Source of the DNA: Lentzea waywayandensis
GTDB lineage: Bacteria; Actinomycetota; Actinomycetes; Mycobacteriales; Pseudonocardiaceae
DNA: 64,000 bases
Assembly: GCF_900115955.1 (NCBI RefSeq)
Contig: NZ_FOYL01000006.1
Span: 91,849 to 155,848 of the forward strand
Direction of reading: 5' to 3'
Shown here: positions 7,101 to 14,564 of the stretch, piece by piece
Position numbering within the stretch: the stretch's first letter is position 1
How the letters are laid out: the number at the start of each line of letters is the position of its first letter
Program-made: the position numbers and the translations under genes
Notes under the pieces: generated by a model
Databases searched by the model: none
What the model was told of the DNA's origin: nothing
What the model saw: only the letters and a program-made list of their open reading frames with translations

Positions 7101-8438
7101 GTGGGCACGCCGTTGAGCGGCAACAACAGTGCGATGACGTTCGTGCCCAACGCCCATCTCGCAGCTGTCGCCGGATACGACGGCACGGTGACGTTGTGGG
7201 ACATCGCGGATCCGGCGCAGCCGACGAAGAAGGGCAGTCCGTTCAGCGGGCACACCGACTACGCGCTGTCGATCGCCGTCGCTCCCGACGGGCGCCGGCT
7301 CGTGACCGGCAGCGCCGACAAGACCGCGATCGTCTGGGACCTCACGAACCTCGGCCAGCCCGTTCGCCGCGACACCGTCGTGCCGGCGGCCGACTCGTTG
7401 GAGTACCGCGCGGACGGGCACGCCCTGGCGAGCAGCAGCGAGCAGGGAGGTGTGCGCCTGTGGGACCTCGCCGACCCCGGCAGACCGGTCCGGCAGGACG
7501 AGCTCGCCAAGGGCAGCGCCACGACGTTGTCTCCCGATGGAAAGCTCCTCGCGATGCGCGATGGCGACGAGGTCCTGCTGTGGGACGTCTCGGACATCGC
7601 GCATCCGAAGCGTCGCGGTGTGCCGTTGACCGGTGCCGGCAGACCGGGGCGGTTCTCCCCGGACGGCCGGATGCTCATCACCGGCGACAAGGACAAGTCC
7701 GTGCTGTGGGACCTGTCGGATCCCGAGCACCCCGTGCAGCGCGTCTACGGCAAGGACATGCCCGCGATCATTGTGCTCATCAGTGCGTTCACCGCCGACA
7801 GCAAGCTGTTCGCGGTCGGCAACATCTACGACTTTGAAGGCAAGGTCACGTTGTGGGACATCAGCGATCCCACACGACCGGTCAAACAGGAAGCCCCCGT
7901 GCTGGCGGGCGACGCCGTCGACGTGACGGCGCTGGCGTTCACCCCGGACGGCAGGCATCTCGCGACCGGCCGGTCGGACGGCACGATCGTGCTCTGGAAC
8001 GTCACCGACCGGGCGAAGCCGACCCGTGTCGGCCAGCCGCTGGCAGGCCCGGGCGATCCGACCGGCAACACCTCCTCGATCGCGCTGAGCACCGCACTGG
8101 TGCTCGGGATGGAGTTCTCCGGCAACGGCCGGATCCTGGCGTCCACGAACAGGAGCCGGGCATTGATCCTGTGGGACACCACCGACCTCGCCACCACGCA
8201 CGACCTGGGGCCACCCGTTACGACGAGCGACACGGTGATGGACATGAGGTTCGCGCCCGACGGCCGCACGTTGACCACTCTCGACCTCAAGGGTGCCGTC
8301 ACGCCGTGGGACCTGGCCGGCGTCGCCGACCTCCAGGACAACGCGGTGCGGCAGGCGTGCGGGATCACCGGGACCGGGCTGGACGAGGAAGCCTGGGCGA
8401 GGGTGGTGTCAGGCCTGCCCTACCAGGCCACGTGTTAG
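4107..8438 (+). CDS. Caspase-like protease / nSTAND ATPase / TM / WD-repeat protein (conflict system effector)
   Basis: A 1443-residue multidomain protein. Residues 1-245 form a caspase-fold peptidase with the catalytic dyad His90 (YYVGHGL) and Cys143 (LDCCFSG). From about 265 (PYRGMNQYDAHDARFFFGRE) a STAND-type NTPase begins, with Walker A GPSGSGKSS at 308-316 and Walker B VVVVDQFEE at 361-369, followed by winged-helix-like segments. A charged coiled stretch leads to one TM helix at about 679-699. From about 765 to the end there are fourteen WD-like repeats, nearly all ending in LWD or VWD, enough for two seven-bladed propellers. By analogy with STAND proteins, the propellers would sense a ligand, the ATPase switch, and the caspase cut a target, causing cell death or immunity; that role is inferred. 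It starts at a GTG overlapping the EACC1 stop. Confidence 0.9.
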   Translation: MSSSPALGLPGVRVVLAGTGTHVSGSRLTDVPEVRRSAEELERVLVRRCGLDPANLRTVLDPATPRELGDAITAAANEAESVLLIYYVGHGLVGSTDSELYLATSGTDDLVEGLAYKALPYSAVREALRRCRARSTVVVLDCCFSGRASGAYGTAAADGFTASAVRGTHVLAAAAHDETALVLPGEECTAFTGRLVRLLTEGEPTRGQWLTLSDVYDHLDRVLAAEGLPKPRQHASDTSGRLVLAPNAAVPQVEEAPVEPPADGPCPYRGMNQYDAHDARFFFGREDAIGELLTRLNERRTGPFVVVGPSGSGKSSLLRAGLLPAIESGALPGWENAPTRVFTPREKPLENLRAHLAPGAVVVVDQFEEVFAVPDEEREFVEALCAAQDSLVIIGVRADFYGRCMAHPELVPALRDNTGLVVAMTGAELRDVIEKPAEAAGLALEPGLADLVLQDLRAGRTEFDATGVLPLLSYALLATWQRRRGSTLTLAGYQAGGGIWESVSQRAERTYEALGPDLRKTARRTLLRMVRIGVGAEHTRRRTPLGDLSADARGVLDVFARDRLVTVDADSATITHESLLRAWPRLALWIERDGADLVLHQQIADAAHQWAGLDRDTGSLLRGRTLTEAELWRERGNDGGLTPLEREFLDGGTAQRRAQEEEAERQRAAERRQNRRLRVLTAGLAVLVLVASVTTVFALRQQQAAQEQQRTANARLLVSQAEAARGKDPYLALQLGIAAERIHSDSQTRASLVSTLAGTAYRGTLTGATNNVDEVTFSADSKTLATASRMQRKEGETSYDDAVITLWDMTSAPPRRLDRPLVFPKNSSRVVGFAPVGDVLVAPEGEDEDKLSLWDLRDPRDPKQRGVIELQERQDAQALAFAPDGRTLVVATRQSVAFWDISDPSAPRSLATFAAENMDSVAYSQDGRLAAAGSDEGVVLWDVSDPARPSQLGQPIAGRAPVAFGEGGKLLATHLKDANSKNQNAFVLWDVTAGEPRRVGTPLSGNNSAMTFVPNAHLAAVAGYDGTVTLWDIADPAQPTKKGSPFSGHTDYALSIAVAPDGRRLVTGSADKTAIVWDLTNLGQPVRRDTVVPAADSLEYRADGHALASSSEQGGVRLWDLADPGRPVRQDELAKGSATTLSPDGKLLAMRDGDEVLLWDVSDIAHPKRRGVPLTGAGRPGRFSPDGRMLITGDKDKSVLWDLSDPEHPVQRVYGKDMPAIIVLISAFTADSKLFAVGNIYDFEGKVTLWDISDPTRPVKQEAPVLAGDAVDVTALAFTPDGRHLATGRSDGTIVLWNVTDRAKPTRVGQPLAGPGDPTGNTSSIALSTALVLGMEFSGNGRILASTNRSRALILWDTTDLATTHDLGPPVTTSDTVMDMRFAPDGRTLTTLDLKGAVTPWDLAGVADLQDNAVRQACGITGTGLDEEAWARVVSGLPYQATC

Positions 8439-8564
8439 CGCTCGGTTCTGGACGATCCGTCCACCTGGTGGGTCGCGCCGGAGCACCTGACCGAAGGCCT
8501 GCACCGCGTCGCGGCGTTCCTGCAGGCACGTGCCGATCGGCACCCCTCCGGGCATGACCTCTGA
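8439..8564 (+). other. Coding-like in-frame tail after the caspase stop
   Basis: Directly after the TAG of the caspase gene the same frame stays open for 41 codons with GC-rich third positions (STWWVAPEHLTEGLHRVAAF) and ends in TGA. There is no start codon of its own with a ribosome site. It may be the leftover end of a deleted gene. I do not recognise the family, and a chance extension is possible because caspase/WD proteins usually end, as here, with PYxxTC. Confidence 0.25.
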
Positions 8565-8624
8565 CGTCCGAAGTGGCCAGTCGGGACTTCGGGGCACGGC
8601 GGTGGCGTCCCTAGCGTCGGTGGC

Positions 8625-9188
8625 GTGACGGACAACAAGATCTTCTTGCCGAGGTTCGGTGCCGCCTGCGGGGTCGTCCTCGCCCTGTCGATCGGGCTGC
8701 CGGGAGCCGTCGAGGCCTTCACCGGGGAGACGGCGTTCACCAGTGCGGTGATCGGGCTGGGGACGGCCTTCGGGGCGCCCGCGGTGCTGGCGTTGCACGG
8801 GCATCAGGCGCACGCGTCGGGCAGGTTCGGGGCGTTCGCGTTCGCCGCGAACATGCTCGGGCTGGGGCTGTTCACCGGGGTGGCCTTCGCGCTGAACCTG
8901 GTGATCTTCTTCCTGGAACCGGGACAGCTCGCGCCGCTGACCCAGGTGGTGCTGAAGGTGTGCTCGCTGGTGTTCGTGGCCGGTACCGTGCTGTTCGGGG
9001 TGTCGATGGTGCGGGCGAAGGTGTTCCCCGCGGTGCCGGCCTGGGGGTACGGGATCACCTTCGTGCTGCTGGCCGTGTTCGCGGCGCTGCCGGACACGCC
9101 GTTGACCGCGCTGGTGCACGTCGCGTGCGCGGCGGTGCTGGTGTGGCTGTCTTGGTCGGTCTGGTCGGCGCGTTCGGCACTAGCCTGA
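8625..9188 (+). CDS. Polytopic membrane protein linked to a two-component system
   Basis: The 187-residue product is almost entirely hydrophobic, with about six TM helices (first at about 9-27, GAACGVVLALSIGLPGAV). No catalytic or transport motif is recognisable. It starts at GTG 8625, 6 bases after TAGCGT, which could be a -10 for a leaderless transcript; no Shine-Dalgarno is visible. It lies 5 bases upstream of the histidine kinase gene in the same direction, so it may be an accessory sensor or target of that system. The function is not known. Confidence 0.65.
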   Translation: MTDNKIFLPRFGAACGVVLALSIGLPGAVEAFTGETAFTSAVIGLGTAFGAPAVLALHGHQAHASGRFGAFAFAANMLGLGLFTGVAFALNLVIFFLEPGQLAPLTQVVLKVCSLVFVAGTVLFGVSMVRAKVFPAVPAWGYGITFVLLAVFAALPDTPLTALVHVACAAVLVWLSWSVWSARSALA

Positions 9189-9193
9189 CCGGC

Positions 9194-10288
9194 ATGTACA
9201 CCTCGCGACCGGCGTTCTGGGTCTCGCCAGTGATGTGTGCCGCGGTGCTGGTCGCGGGGGTGTACGCGGCGGTGTCCGGGCTCGGTGACACGCGGCTGCC
9301 GTTGCTGGTCGGCGGGCTGGCGGTGCTGGTGGCCGTGGACCTGCTGGAGTTCCGGCGTTATCCGGTGCGCACGCCCGGGCCGGTGGCGGCGGGGTTGTTG
9401 GTGCTGCGAGCGGCTCTGTACGTGGGACTGGCCTATGTGGACGGTTCCGGGCTGGCGCGGGTGATGTTGTTGCTGGTGCCGTTCACGGCCTACTTCGCGT
9501 TCGGGCAGGGCGTCGCGATCGTGCTGGCGGTGGTCGTGCTGGTGGTGGCGGTGGTGAGCACCCCGGACTGGTACGCCGACCTCGAACAGGCGTCGGACCT
9601 CGTGATGTTCGCCGTGGGGCTGGTGCTCACCATCACGATGGCCGCGGTGGCGGTGCGCGAGCGCGACGGGCGGATCCGGTTGCAGGAGTCGCATCGGACG
9701 GTCGCGGAGCTGTCGGCCGCGGCGGAACGGGCACGGGTGGCCCGGGACCTGCACGACGACCTCGGCCATCATCTGACGGCGATCGTGGTGTTGCTGGAGA
9801 AGGCTTCCGCGTTCCACGACCTCGAACCGGGCACGGCGAAGGCCGCGGTGCTCGACGCCGAACGGTCGGCGCGGCGGGCGCTGGGCGACGTGCGGGAGTC
9901 GGTCCGGTCGCTGCGGTCGTTCCACCTGCCCGCAGCCCTGGACGAACTCGTTGCGGGGCAAGGGGATGTGACGCTGACGGTGAGCGGCTCGCCCGAAGCC
10001 CACGGCACGGGAGCGTTGCACGCGCTGTACCGGGCGGCACAGGAGGGCATCACCAACGCCCGCAGGCACGCGACCGCCACGCGCATCGCCGTCGCGGTCG
10101 AGCTCGACGCCGAGCGGGCACGGCTGACCGTGGCCGATGATGGACGCGGCATGGGTGTCGCGGCGGAGGGATTCGGGTTGCTCGGGATGCGGGAACGGGT
10201 CGCGCTGGCCGGTGGACGGGTCGACCTCGCCAGCTCACCGGCCGGCACACGGCTGACGGTGACGATTCCCGTTGCGGGGACGGCGTGA
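9194..10288 (+). CDS. Sensor histidine kinase, NarL/DesK-type (HisKA_3)
   Basis: A membrane sensor kinase of 364 residues that autophosphorylates on His and passes the phosphate to the downstream regulator. The N-terminal half has five to six TM helices with almost no loops, so it probably senses a membrane or lipophilic signal. The dimerisation/phosphoacceptor box RVARDLHDDLGHHLT lies at about 182-196, and the ATPase domain has QEGITNARRHA (N box), DDGRGMG (G1) and GFGLLGMRERV (G2). The ATG at 9194 follows TAGCCT, again suggesting a leaderless start. The next gene starts inside its stop codon (GTGA overlap), giving a kinase-regulator operon. Confidence 0.92.
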   Translation: MYTSRPAFWVSPVMCAAVLVAGVYAAVSGLGDTRLPLLVGGLAVLVAVDLLEFRRYPVRTPGPVAAGLLVLRAALYVGLAYVDGSGLARVMLLLVPFTAYFAFGQGVAIVLAVVVLVVAVVSTPDWYADLEQASDLVMFAVGLVLTITMAAVAVRERDGRIRLQESHRTVAELSAAAERARVARDLHDDLGHHLTAIVVLLEKASAFHDLEPGTAKAAVLDAERSARRALGDVRESVRSLRSFHLPAALDELVAGQGDVTLTVSGSPEAHGTGALHALYRAAQEGITNARRHATATRIAVAVELDAERARLTVADDGRGMGVAAEGFGLLGMRERVALAGGRVDLASSPAGTRLTVTIPVAGTA

Positions 10289-10908
10289 CGCGCGTGCTGG
10301 TCGTCGACGACCAGCGGTTGATCCGGGAGGGCATCGCGTCGCTGCTGGGGCTGCAACCCGGCATCGAGGTCGTCGGCACCGCCGCTGACGGGCACGAGGC
10401 CGTGGAGCGGGCGGTGACGCTGGCCCCGGACGTGGTGCTGATGGACGTGCGGATGCCCGGTCTCGACGGCGTGGAGGCGGTGGCGTTGCTGCGCAGACGG
10501 GCGCCCGCCTGCAAGGTCGTCATGCTGACCACGTTCGACGACGAGGACTACGTGGTGCGTTCGCTGCGTGCGGGTGCCACCGGCTACCTGCTCAAGGACC
10601 TGCCGTCCCAGGAGCTCGCGGCCGCGGTCAAGCTCGCCGCGGCGGGCGTGGCCCAGTTCGACCCGGCCGCGGCGGCCCGGCTCGCGGCGGTGCTCGGCCG
10701 GTCCGACGGCCCTCGCGAACCGCTCACCGTGCGCGAGGCCGAGGTGTTGCGGCTGGTCGCGGGCGGGGCCACGAACAAGGAGATCGCCGAGCGCCTCCAC
10801 CTGTCCGAGGGCACGGTCAAGAACCACATCTCGCGCATCCTCGGCAGGCTCGGGCTGCGTGACCGCACCCAGGCCGCGCTTTATGCCCAGTCGCACGGAC
10901 TTGTGTAA
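10285..10908 (+). CDS. Response regulator, NarL/LuxR type
   Basis: Partner of the kinase encoded just upstream (4-base GTGA overlap). The 207-residue protein has a receiver domain with acidic pocket VVDDQ, phosphoacceptor Asp54 (VLMDVRMPG), the switch Thr (MLTTFDD) and Lys (GYLLKDLP), then a LuxR HTH at about 145-200 (LTVREAEVLRLVAGGATNKE; EGTVKNHISRIL). It should bind DNA as a phosphorylated dimer. The target is not evident, but the membrane protein at 8625 and the kinase itself are candidates through the shared upstream region. Confidence 0.94.
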   Translation: MTRVLVVDDQRLIREGIASLLGLQPGIEVVGTAADGHEAVERAVTLAPDVVLMDVRMPGLDGVEAVALLRRRAPACKVVMLTTFDDEDYVVRSLRAGATGYLLKDLPSQELAAAVKLAAAGVAQFDPAAAARLAAVLGRSDGPREPLTVREAEVLRLVAGGATNKEIAERLHLSEGTVKNHISRILGRLGLRDRTQAALYAQSHGLV

Positions 10909-10940
10909 CGACGCGTGGCGAAGGCCGCGATGTGGCGGCC

Positions 10941-11639
10941 ATGACCGTTTCCCAGCAGCTGCCGAGGACAGCCGCGATCGCTGCCGGTTTCCTGCTCGTG
11001 GTGTCCGCGTGCGGCACGCAGGAGCCCACCCGCCTCGCGGCTGATCTCACCACCACGACCACGACGACCGCCAGTTCGGCCGCCACGACGACCACGCCTC
11101 CGCCGGTGACGGTGGCGTCCATCGTGGACGGTCGTACGGCGATGTTGTCCAACGGCACCAAGGTTGTGCTGTCCGGACTCGCGCAGCCCGGCGAGTGCTG
11201 GGCCGCGGCGGCCGTCGAGTTCGCGACGAAGACCCTGGTGGGCAAGACCGTCCAGGCCGAGGCGTCGCGACTGCTGCTGGCCGACGGCACGGACTTCGCG
11301 GTCCTCGCCGTGGGGCAGGGAGTTGGTCGCGCGATCCCCGGTGCGGACACGGCGATCCAGGTCGCGGAGACGGCAGCCAAGCGGGCGACCATGGGGTTCT
11401 GGGGTCCGTCGTGCGGCGGGCTCGACGTGAAACCCGCGCCCGTCGTGGCACCGCCCGTCGCGCCGCAGCCCGTGGCGCCGAAGCCGCAGCCAGCCCCGGC
11501 ACCCCCGCCGCCGGCAGCCGCGTACTACGCGAACTGCGCCGCCGCGAAGGCCGCCGGTGCGGCACCGCTCTACCGGGGACAGCCCGGCTACCGTGCCGGC
11601 CTCGATGGTGACGGCGACGGCAAGGCGTGTGAGAAGTAG
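10941..11639 (+). CDS. Lipoprotein with SNase-like and excalibur domains
   Basis: Secreted and lipid-anchored: a short signal peptide ends in the lipobox VVSAC. A Thr-rich linker follows, then a thermonuclease-like (SNase/OB) barrel (VASIVDGRTAMLSNGTKVVL ... MGFWGPSC), a Pro/Ala-rich spacer (about residues 165-195) and a C-terminal excalibur calcium-binding domain ending in the DxDxDGxxCE signature (LDGDGDGKACEK). Some expected nuclease catalytic residues are not obvious, so it may be a wall-binding protein rather than an active nuclease. I chose the ATG at 10941 over the GTG at 10932 because it gives a normal signal peptide. About 230 residues. Confidence 0.8.
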   Translation: MTVSQQLPRTAAIAAGFLLVVSACGTQEPTRLAADLTTTTTTTASSAATTTTPPPVTVASIVDGRTAMLSNGTKVVLSGLAQPGECWAAAAVEFATKTLVGKTVQAEASRLLLADGTDFAVLAVGQGVGRAIPGADTAIQVAETAAKRATMGFWGPSCGGLDVKPAPVVAPPVAPQPVAPKPQPAPAPPPPAAAYYANCAAAKAAGAAPLYRGQPGYRAGLDGDGDGKACEK

Positions 11640-11714
11640 TCAGAAGCCACCGCGCTCCAGCACGGTGCGCGCCTCCCGCAGCTCACCGGGCAGCGCGTTC
11701 CACTTATCGCTCAT
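11640..11714 (-). CDS. Possible 24-residue small protein
   Basis: A 25-codon minus-strand frame (MSDKWNALPGELREARTVLE, then RGGF and TGA) begins at ATG 11714. Nearly all third positions are G or C, like real genes here, and the peptide would be an amphipathic helix. The upstream AGGGG is about 13 bases away, further than usual. It ends head-on against the excalibur protein stop. It may be a small protein or the end of a lost gene; no family is recognised. Confidence 0.3.
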   Translation of the reverse strand: MSDKWNALPGELREARTVLERGGF

Positions 11715-11857
11715 GAATCCAGTGTGCCCCTGACAAATCGGTGGCCGCGGGTGTCAGCGGAATGTCAGCGGCCCTCGCAATCCTTCAGTCGAAATGAAGC
11801 TTCCCCCTCACAGCTGGGGTGTGCGGGGGCCGGTGAAACGGAACAAAGGGTTCAATC

Positions 11858-12724
11858 GTGCTGAAGAAATTCACTTTTGTGGCATTGATGGGTGCGCTGG
11901 TCAGCGCGTCCTTCGGGGCGGGTGTCGCGAACGCTGCGACGGACCGCAACGGTTCCTGTGAGACGGGCGAGTTCTGCCTGTACTACAACAGCGACAACGC
12001 GGGCTCGGTGTCGGACTTCGCCGCCTCGATCGCCGACTACGGCGACTCGCAGCCGAGCTGCTACGAGTTCAAGGGTGCGGGCAACGGCCAGGGCGTGTGC
12101 GTCAAGAACAACGCCGCGTCGGTCTGGAACAAGACCAACAAGGCCGTCACCGTCTTCTACAACAGCAACTACGGTGGCGCGAAGCAGACGTTCGCGGCCG
12201 GCGCCAAGGGCAATCTCAAGGCCGAGCTCAAGAACGAGAACGCCTCGCACCGCATCGGTGACGCCGGTGGCGACCCGGATCCGGCTCCGGGCACCTACCC
12301 GACCCCGCCGACCAACAACCAGCCGTCCGAGGCCGTCCGCGCGCCTCAGGCCAGCAAGCGCACCGCGTTCGTGCGGACGCAGATCTCCACGCTGACCAAC
12401 GAGAAGCAGTGCTACGTGGGTGACTACCGTCCGGGCGAGCCCTCGACGAGCAACCACAACACCGGCAACGCGCTCGACTGCACCATCTCGAACGCGATCG
12501 GCCAGTACCCGAACGCCACGCAGAAGGCCCAGGGCTGGAAGCTGGCCTACTGGCTGCAGAAGCACGCCGTGAAGCTCGACGTCCGGTACGTGATCTGGCA
12601 GGGCAAGATCTGGAGTGTCGCCCGCGCGTCCGAGGGCTGGCGCAACTACACCGCCGGCGGCGGTGTGACCGGTGGCCACTACGACCACGTCCACGTCTCG
12701 ATCCAGAACCCGTACGGCGACTGA
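11858..12724 (+). CDS. Secreted protein: peptidase-inhibitor I36-like domain plus C-terminal ARB_07466-like domain
   Basis: The 288-residue protein has a Sec signal peptide (MLKKFTFVALMGALVSASFG, cleavage after about VANA). Residues 35-125 form a beta/gamma-crystallin-like or I36 inhibitor-like domain (ETGEFCLYYNSDN ... VFYNSNYGGAKQTFAAG). After a Pro-rich linker, residues 155-285 form a domain seen in secreted actinobacterial proteins (SNHNTGNALDCTISN; GGHYDHVHVS), whose conserved His, Asp and His resemble metal-dependent peptidoglycan-active folds. It may act on the cell wall outside the cell; this is inference. The start is GTG 11858 with AAAGGG upstream. A strong terminator follows at 12739-12771. 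Confidence 0.7.
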   Translation: MLKKFTFVALMGALVSASFGAGVANAATDRNGSCETGEFCLYYNSDNAGSVSDFAASIADYGDSQPSCYEFKGAGNGQGVCVKNNAASVWNKTNKAVTVFYNSNYGGAKQTFAAGAKGNLKAELKNENASHRIGDAGGDPDPAPGTYPTPPTNNQPSEAVRAPQASKRTAFVRTQISTLTNEKQCYVGDYRPGEPSTSNHNTGNALDCTISNAIGQYPNATQKAQGWKLAYWLQKHAVKLDVRYVIWQGKIWSVARASEGWRNYTAGGGVTGGHYDHVHVSIQNPYGD

Positions 12725-12738
12725 TCCGAGTGGTTTCC

Positions 12739-12771
12739 GACAAGGCGAGCGCACTGTGCGCTCGCCTTGTC
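12739..12771. terminator. Bidirectional terminator between convergent genes
   Basis: A perfect 15-bp stem (12739-12753 with 12757-12771; left arm opens GACAAGGCG) and a 3-base loop, placed between the stops of the secreted I36-like protein (12724) and the PucR-type regulator (12778). It serves both strands. Confidence 0.85.
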
Positions 12772-12777
12772 GGCGTT

Positions 12778-14004
12778 TCAGGACCTCAGGTCGTGGACGA
12801 TCAGCGACGCCGAGAGCAGCCGGATGTCCGTCGGGTCGGCAGGGTTGTAGCCGGTGAGCTCGGTGACGCGGCGCAGCCGGTAGTTGAGCGTGTTGCGGTG
12901 CAGGTGCAGCTCGTCGGCCGTGCGGTGGCGGTTGTGGTCGCTGTTGATGAACATCCGGAGCGTGTGCAGCAGGTCGGGGTGCTCGGCCAGCCGGTCCATC
13001 ACGCGGGCCAAGCGCTTGCGGCCGGGGCCCGGGCGGCAGAGCTGGTACTCGAGCAGCACGTCGTCGAGGACGTACGCGCCGGGCGGGCGTCCGAGGCGCT
13101 GGGCCAGTTCGGCGATGTCGGCGGCCTGACGGGCGGCGGCGGGAACGTCCTCACGGCACTCGGCCACCGCGATTCCGCCGATCAGGACGGTGCCGGCGGC
13201 GGTGTGCAGGCTGCGGACCAGCGCGGCGGCGTCCTCCAGGTCCGACTCGACGGCCTCCTCGGTGGTGGGCAGCAGCACGGTTCCGCCGTCGTGGTCCAAC
13301 GCGGAGAGGGCGTGCTTCGGTAGTTCGGCTCGCAGACGCCGCACGAGACCATGGACGGCGAGCCGCGCGTCGACGCCCTCAGCCAGTGACGGCGCCTCTA
13401 CGCGCACGGCGACGACGACGTGATGGCTGGACAGTTCCAGCCCGATCCGTTCGGCGAGCGGCTCGGCCTCCCTGCCGGTCAGCAGGGCCGCGACCAGCGC
13501 ACGGCCGGCCTCGCGGCGTTCGGCGTGCAGGGCCTGCTGCTCGGCGAGGTACGACCCGGCGACGGCCGGCACGGCGACGCTCAGGTACCGCAGCAGCGCC
13601 GGCACCGTCGCCAGCAGGTCAGGCACCTCGTCCGGCTCGGCGACCGCGGCCATCGCCTCCCAGCCGACGGTCGCGGCGACGTGGTAGGTGCTGAGCACGA
13701 TGTCGAGCGGAACGCCCTGCTGGGCGCGGCGCACCGCCGTGGCGATCTGCATGTCCAGCTCCTCGGGCGCGGGCGGCCGCTGTTCGCGCAGGGCACGCAG
13801 GAAGACCTGGAGGTGCCGGGTCACCGCCTCGGTGATCTCGCGGTCGACCAGCTGGTGCGGCAGCTGCCGGTACGTCGCGGATCTGGCGAAGAACGCCTCC
13901 AGCACTTTCTCGGCGATGCTCGGGATCTGCGTCGCGGCACGGTCGTACAGCGGCGAGGCGGGGTCTGGTGCCTGGATGTCGACCACCGCCAGAGGCTTGC
14001 GCAT
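12778..14004 (-). CDS. PucR-family transcriptional regulator
   Basis: A 408-residue regulator ending in the PucR-type HTH: AEHPDLLHTLRMFINSDHNR, then TADELHLHRNTLNYRLRRV at the C-terminus. The N-terminal two thirds hold a RsbR-like helical region (EITEAVTRHLQVFLRALREQ) and a GGDEF-like or CdaR-type middle domain. Proteins of this plan regulate catabolic or secondary genes in actinomycetes. I chose the ATG at 14004 (MRKPLAVVDIQ); the frame stays open to 14097 but that part looks non-coding, and no good ribosome site marks either start. The gene is divergent from a short hypothetical gene. The ligand is unknown. Confidence 0.85.
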   Translation of the reverse strand: MRKPLAVVDIQAPDPASPLYDRAATQIPSIAEKVLEAFFARSATYRQLPHQLVDREITEAVTRHLQVFLRALREQRPPAPEELDMQIATAVRRAQQGVPLDIVLSTYHVAATVGWEAMAAVAEPDEVPDLLATVPALLRYLSVAVPAVAGSYLAEQQALHAERREAGRALVAALLTGREAEPLAERIGLELSSHHVVVAVRVEAPSLAEGVDARLAVHGLVRRLRAELPKHALSALDHDGGTVLLPTTEEAVESDLEDAAALVRSLHTAAGTVLIGGIAVAECREDVPAAARQAADIAELAQRLGRPPGAYVLDDVLLEYQLCRPGPGRKRLARVMDRLAEHPDLLHTLRMFINSDHNRHRTADELHLHRNTLNYRLRRVTELTGYNPADPTDIRLLSASLIVHDLRS

Positions 14005-14113
14005 CCGGTAGCCGGAGGCGATAGCCCGATCCGGTCCTTCTCGACTGGTTGTTTGCACGAAAGAGGGACACCTGCGTTGTGCACGTGCCTCAAACATTTG
14101 ACCCTATCGAGTG

Positions 14114-14485
14114 ATGAACGATGAGGACGGCTCCGTCGCGCAGCCAGAATCGGATGTTGTGAGCAGCGTCGAAGAATGCATGAAGTTGTTGCTGCGTAGC
14201 GGGTTCCGGCGGACTGTCGTGCGTGATCAATTCACGTGCGTGAACGCGGTGATGTTCAGACGGGTGTGGCGCGGCACCAATGAGACGGTGCTCGCGTTAT
14301 CGGAGTCGGAGGCCCTGGCCTATCGCGTGGCCGAGGGCGACGCGGACCCCGCGGACCCGTTCGTCGTCGATCCCGATCTGACGATGTGGCAGTGCGGTGG
14401 CGAGTTCCTGGACGTCGCGGGCCAGTTGCTGGGGCTGCCCGCCGCGCCGGGGCAGTCCGCTTTCGACCGAAATTCCGGTGGGTGA
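14114..14485 (+). CDS. Hypothetical protein, 123 residues, TTA-containing
   Basis: Family not recognised. The acidic, soluble protein has no signal peptide or TM segment. A central part (RSGFRRTVVRDQFTCVNAVM) could be a small alpha/beta domain. The ATG at 14114 directly follows a GTG at 14111, and neither has a Shine-Dalgarno. The gene contains a TTA leucine codon (14298-14300), so expression may depend on bldA. It is divergent from the PucR regulator and ends 80 bases before a secreted-protein gene. GC-rich third positions support coding. Confidence 0.5.
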   Translation: MNDEDGSVAQPESDVVSSVEECMKLLLRSGFRRTVVRDQFTCVNAVMFRRVWRGTNETVLALSESEALAYRVAEGDADPADPFVVDPDLTMWQCGGEFLDVAGQLLGLPAAPGQSAFDRNSGG

Positions 14486-14564
14486 CGTACCGCCGTCGAT
14501 GCGCTGGGATGGAGTTCGGCTGCCGCCTGTGTGAACCCTGCGAATACACACAAGGAGCAACCCG

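Noticed and set aside
3525..8201. A 1558-codon open frame on the minus strand opposite the caspase gene
   Set aside because: It is the shadow of a very GC-biased gene: the sense strand carries clear domains (caspase, Walker motifs, WD repeats), the antisense product has no recognisable domain and is low-complexity Arg/Gly/Val-rich.
8960..9193. Upstream extension of the histidine kinase frame into the preceding membrane gene
   Set aside because: The extension is in a different frame from the real upstream gene and lacks homology; the ATG at 9194 gives a normal sensor kinase.
10932..10940. GTG at 10932 as start of the excalibur lipoprotein
   Set aside because: The ATG three codons later gives an equally good signal peptide and no ribosome site favours the GTG.
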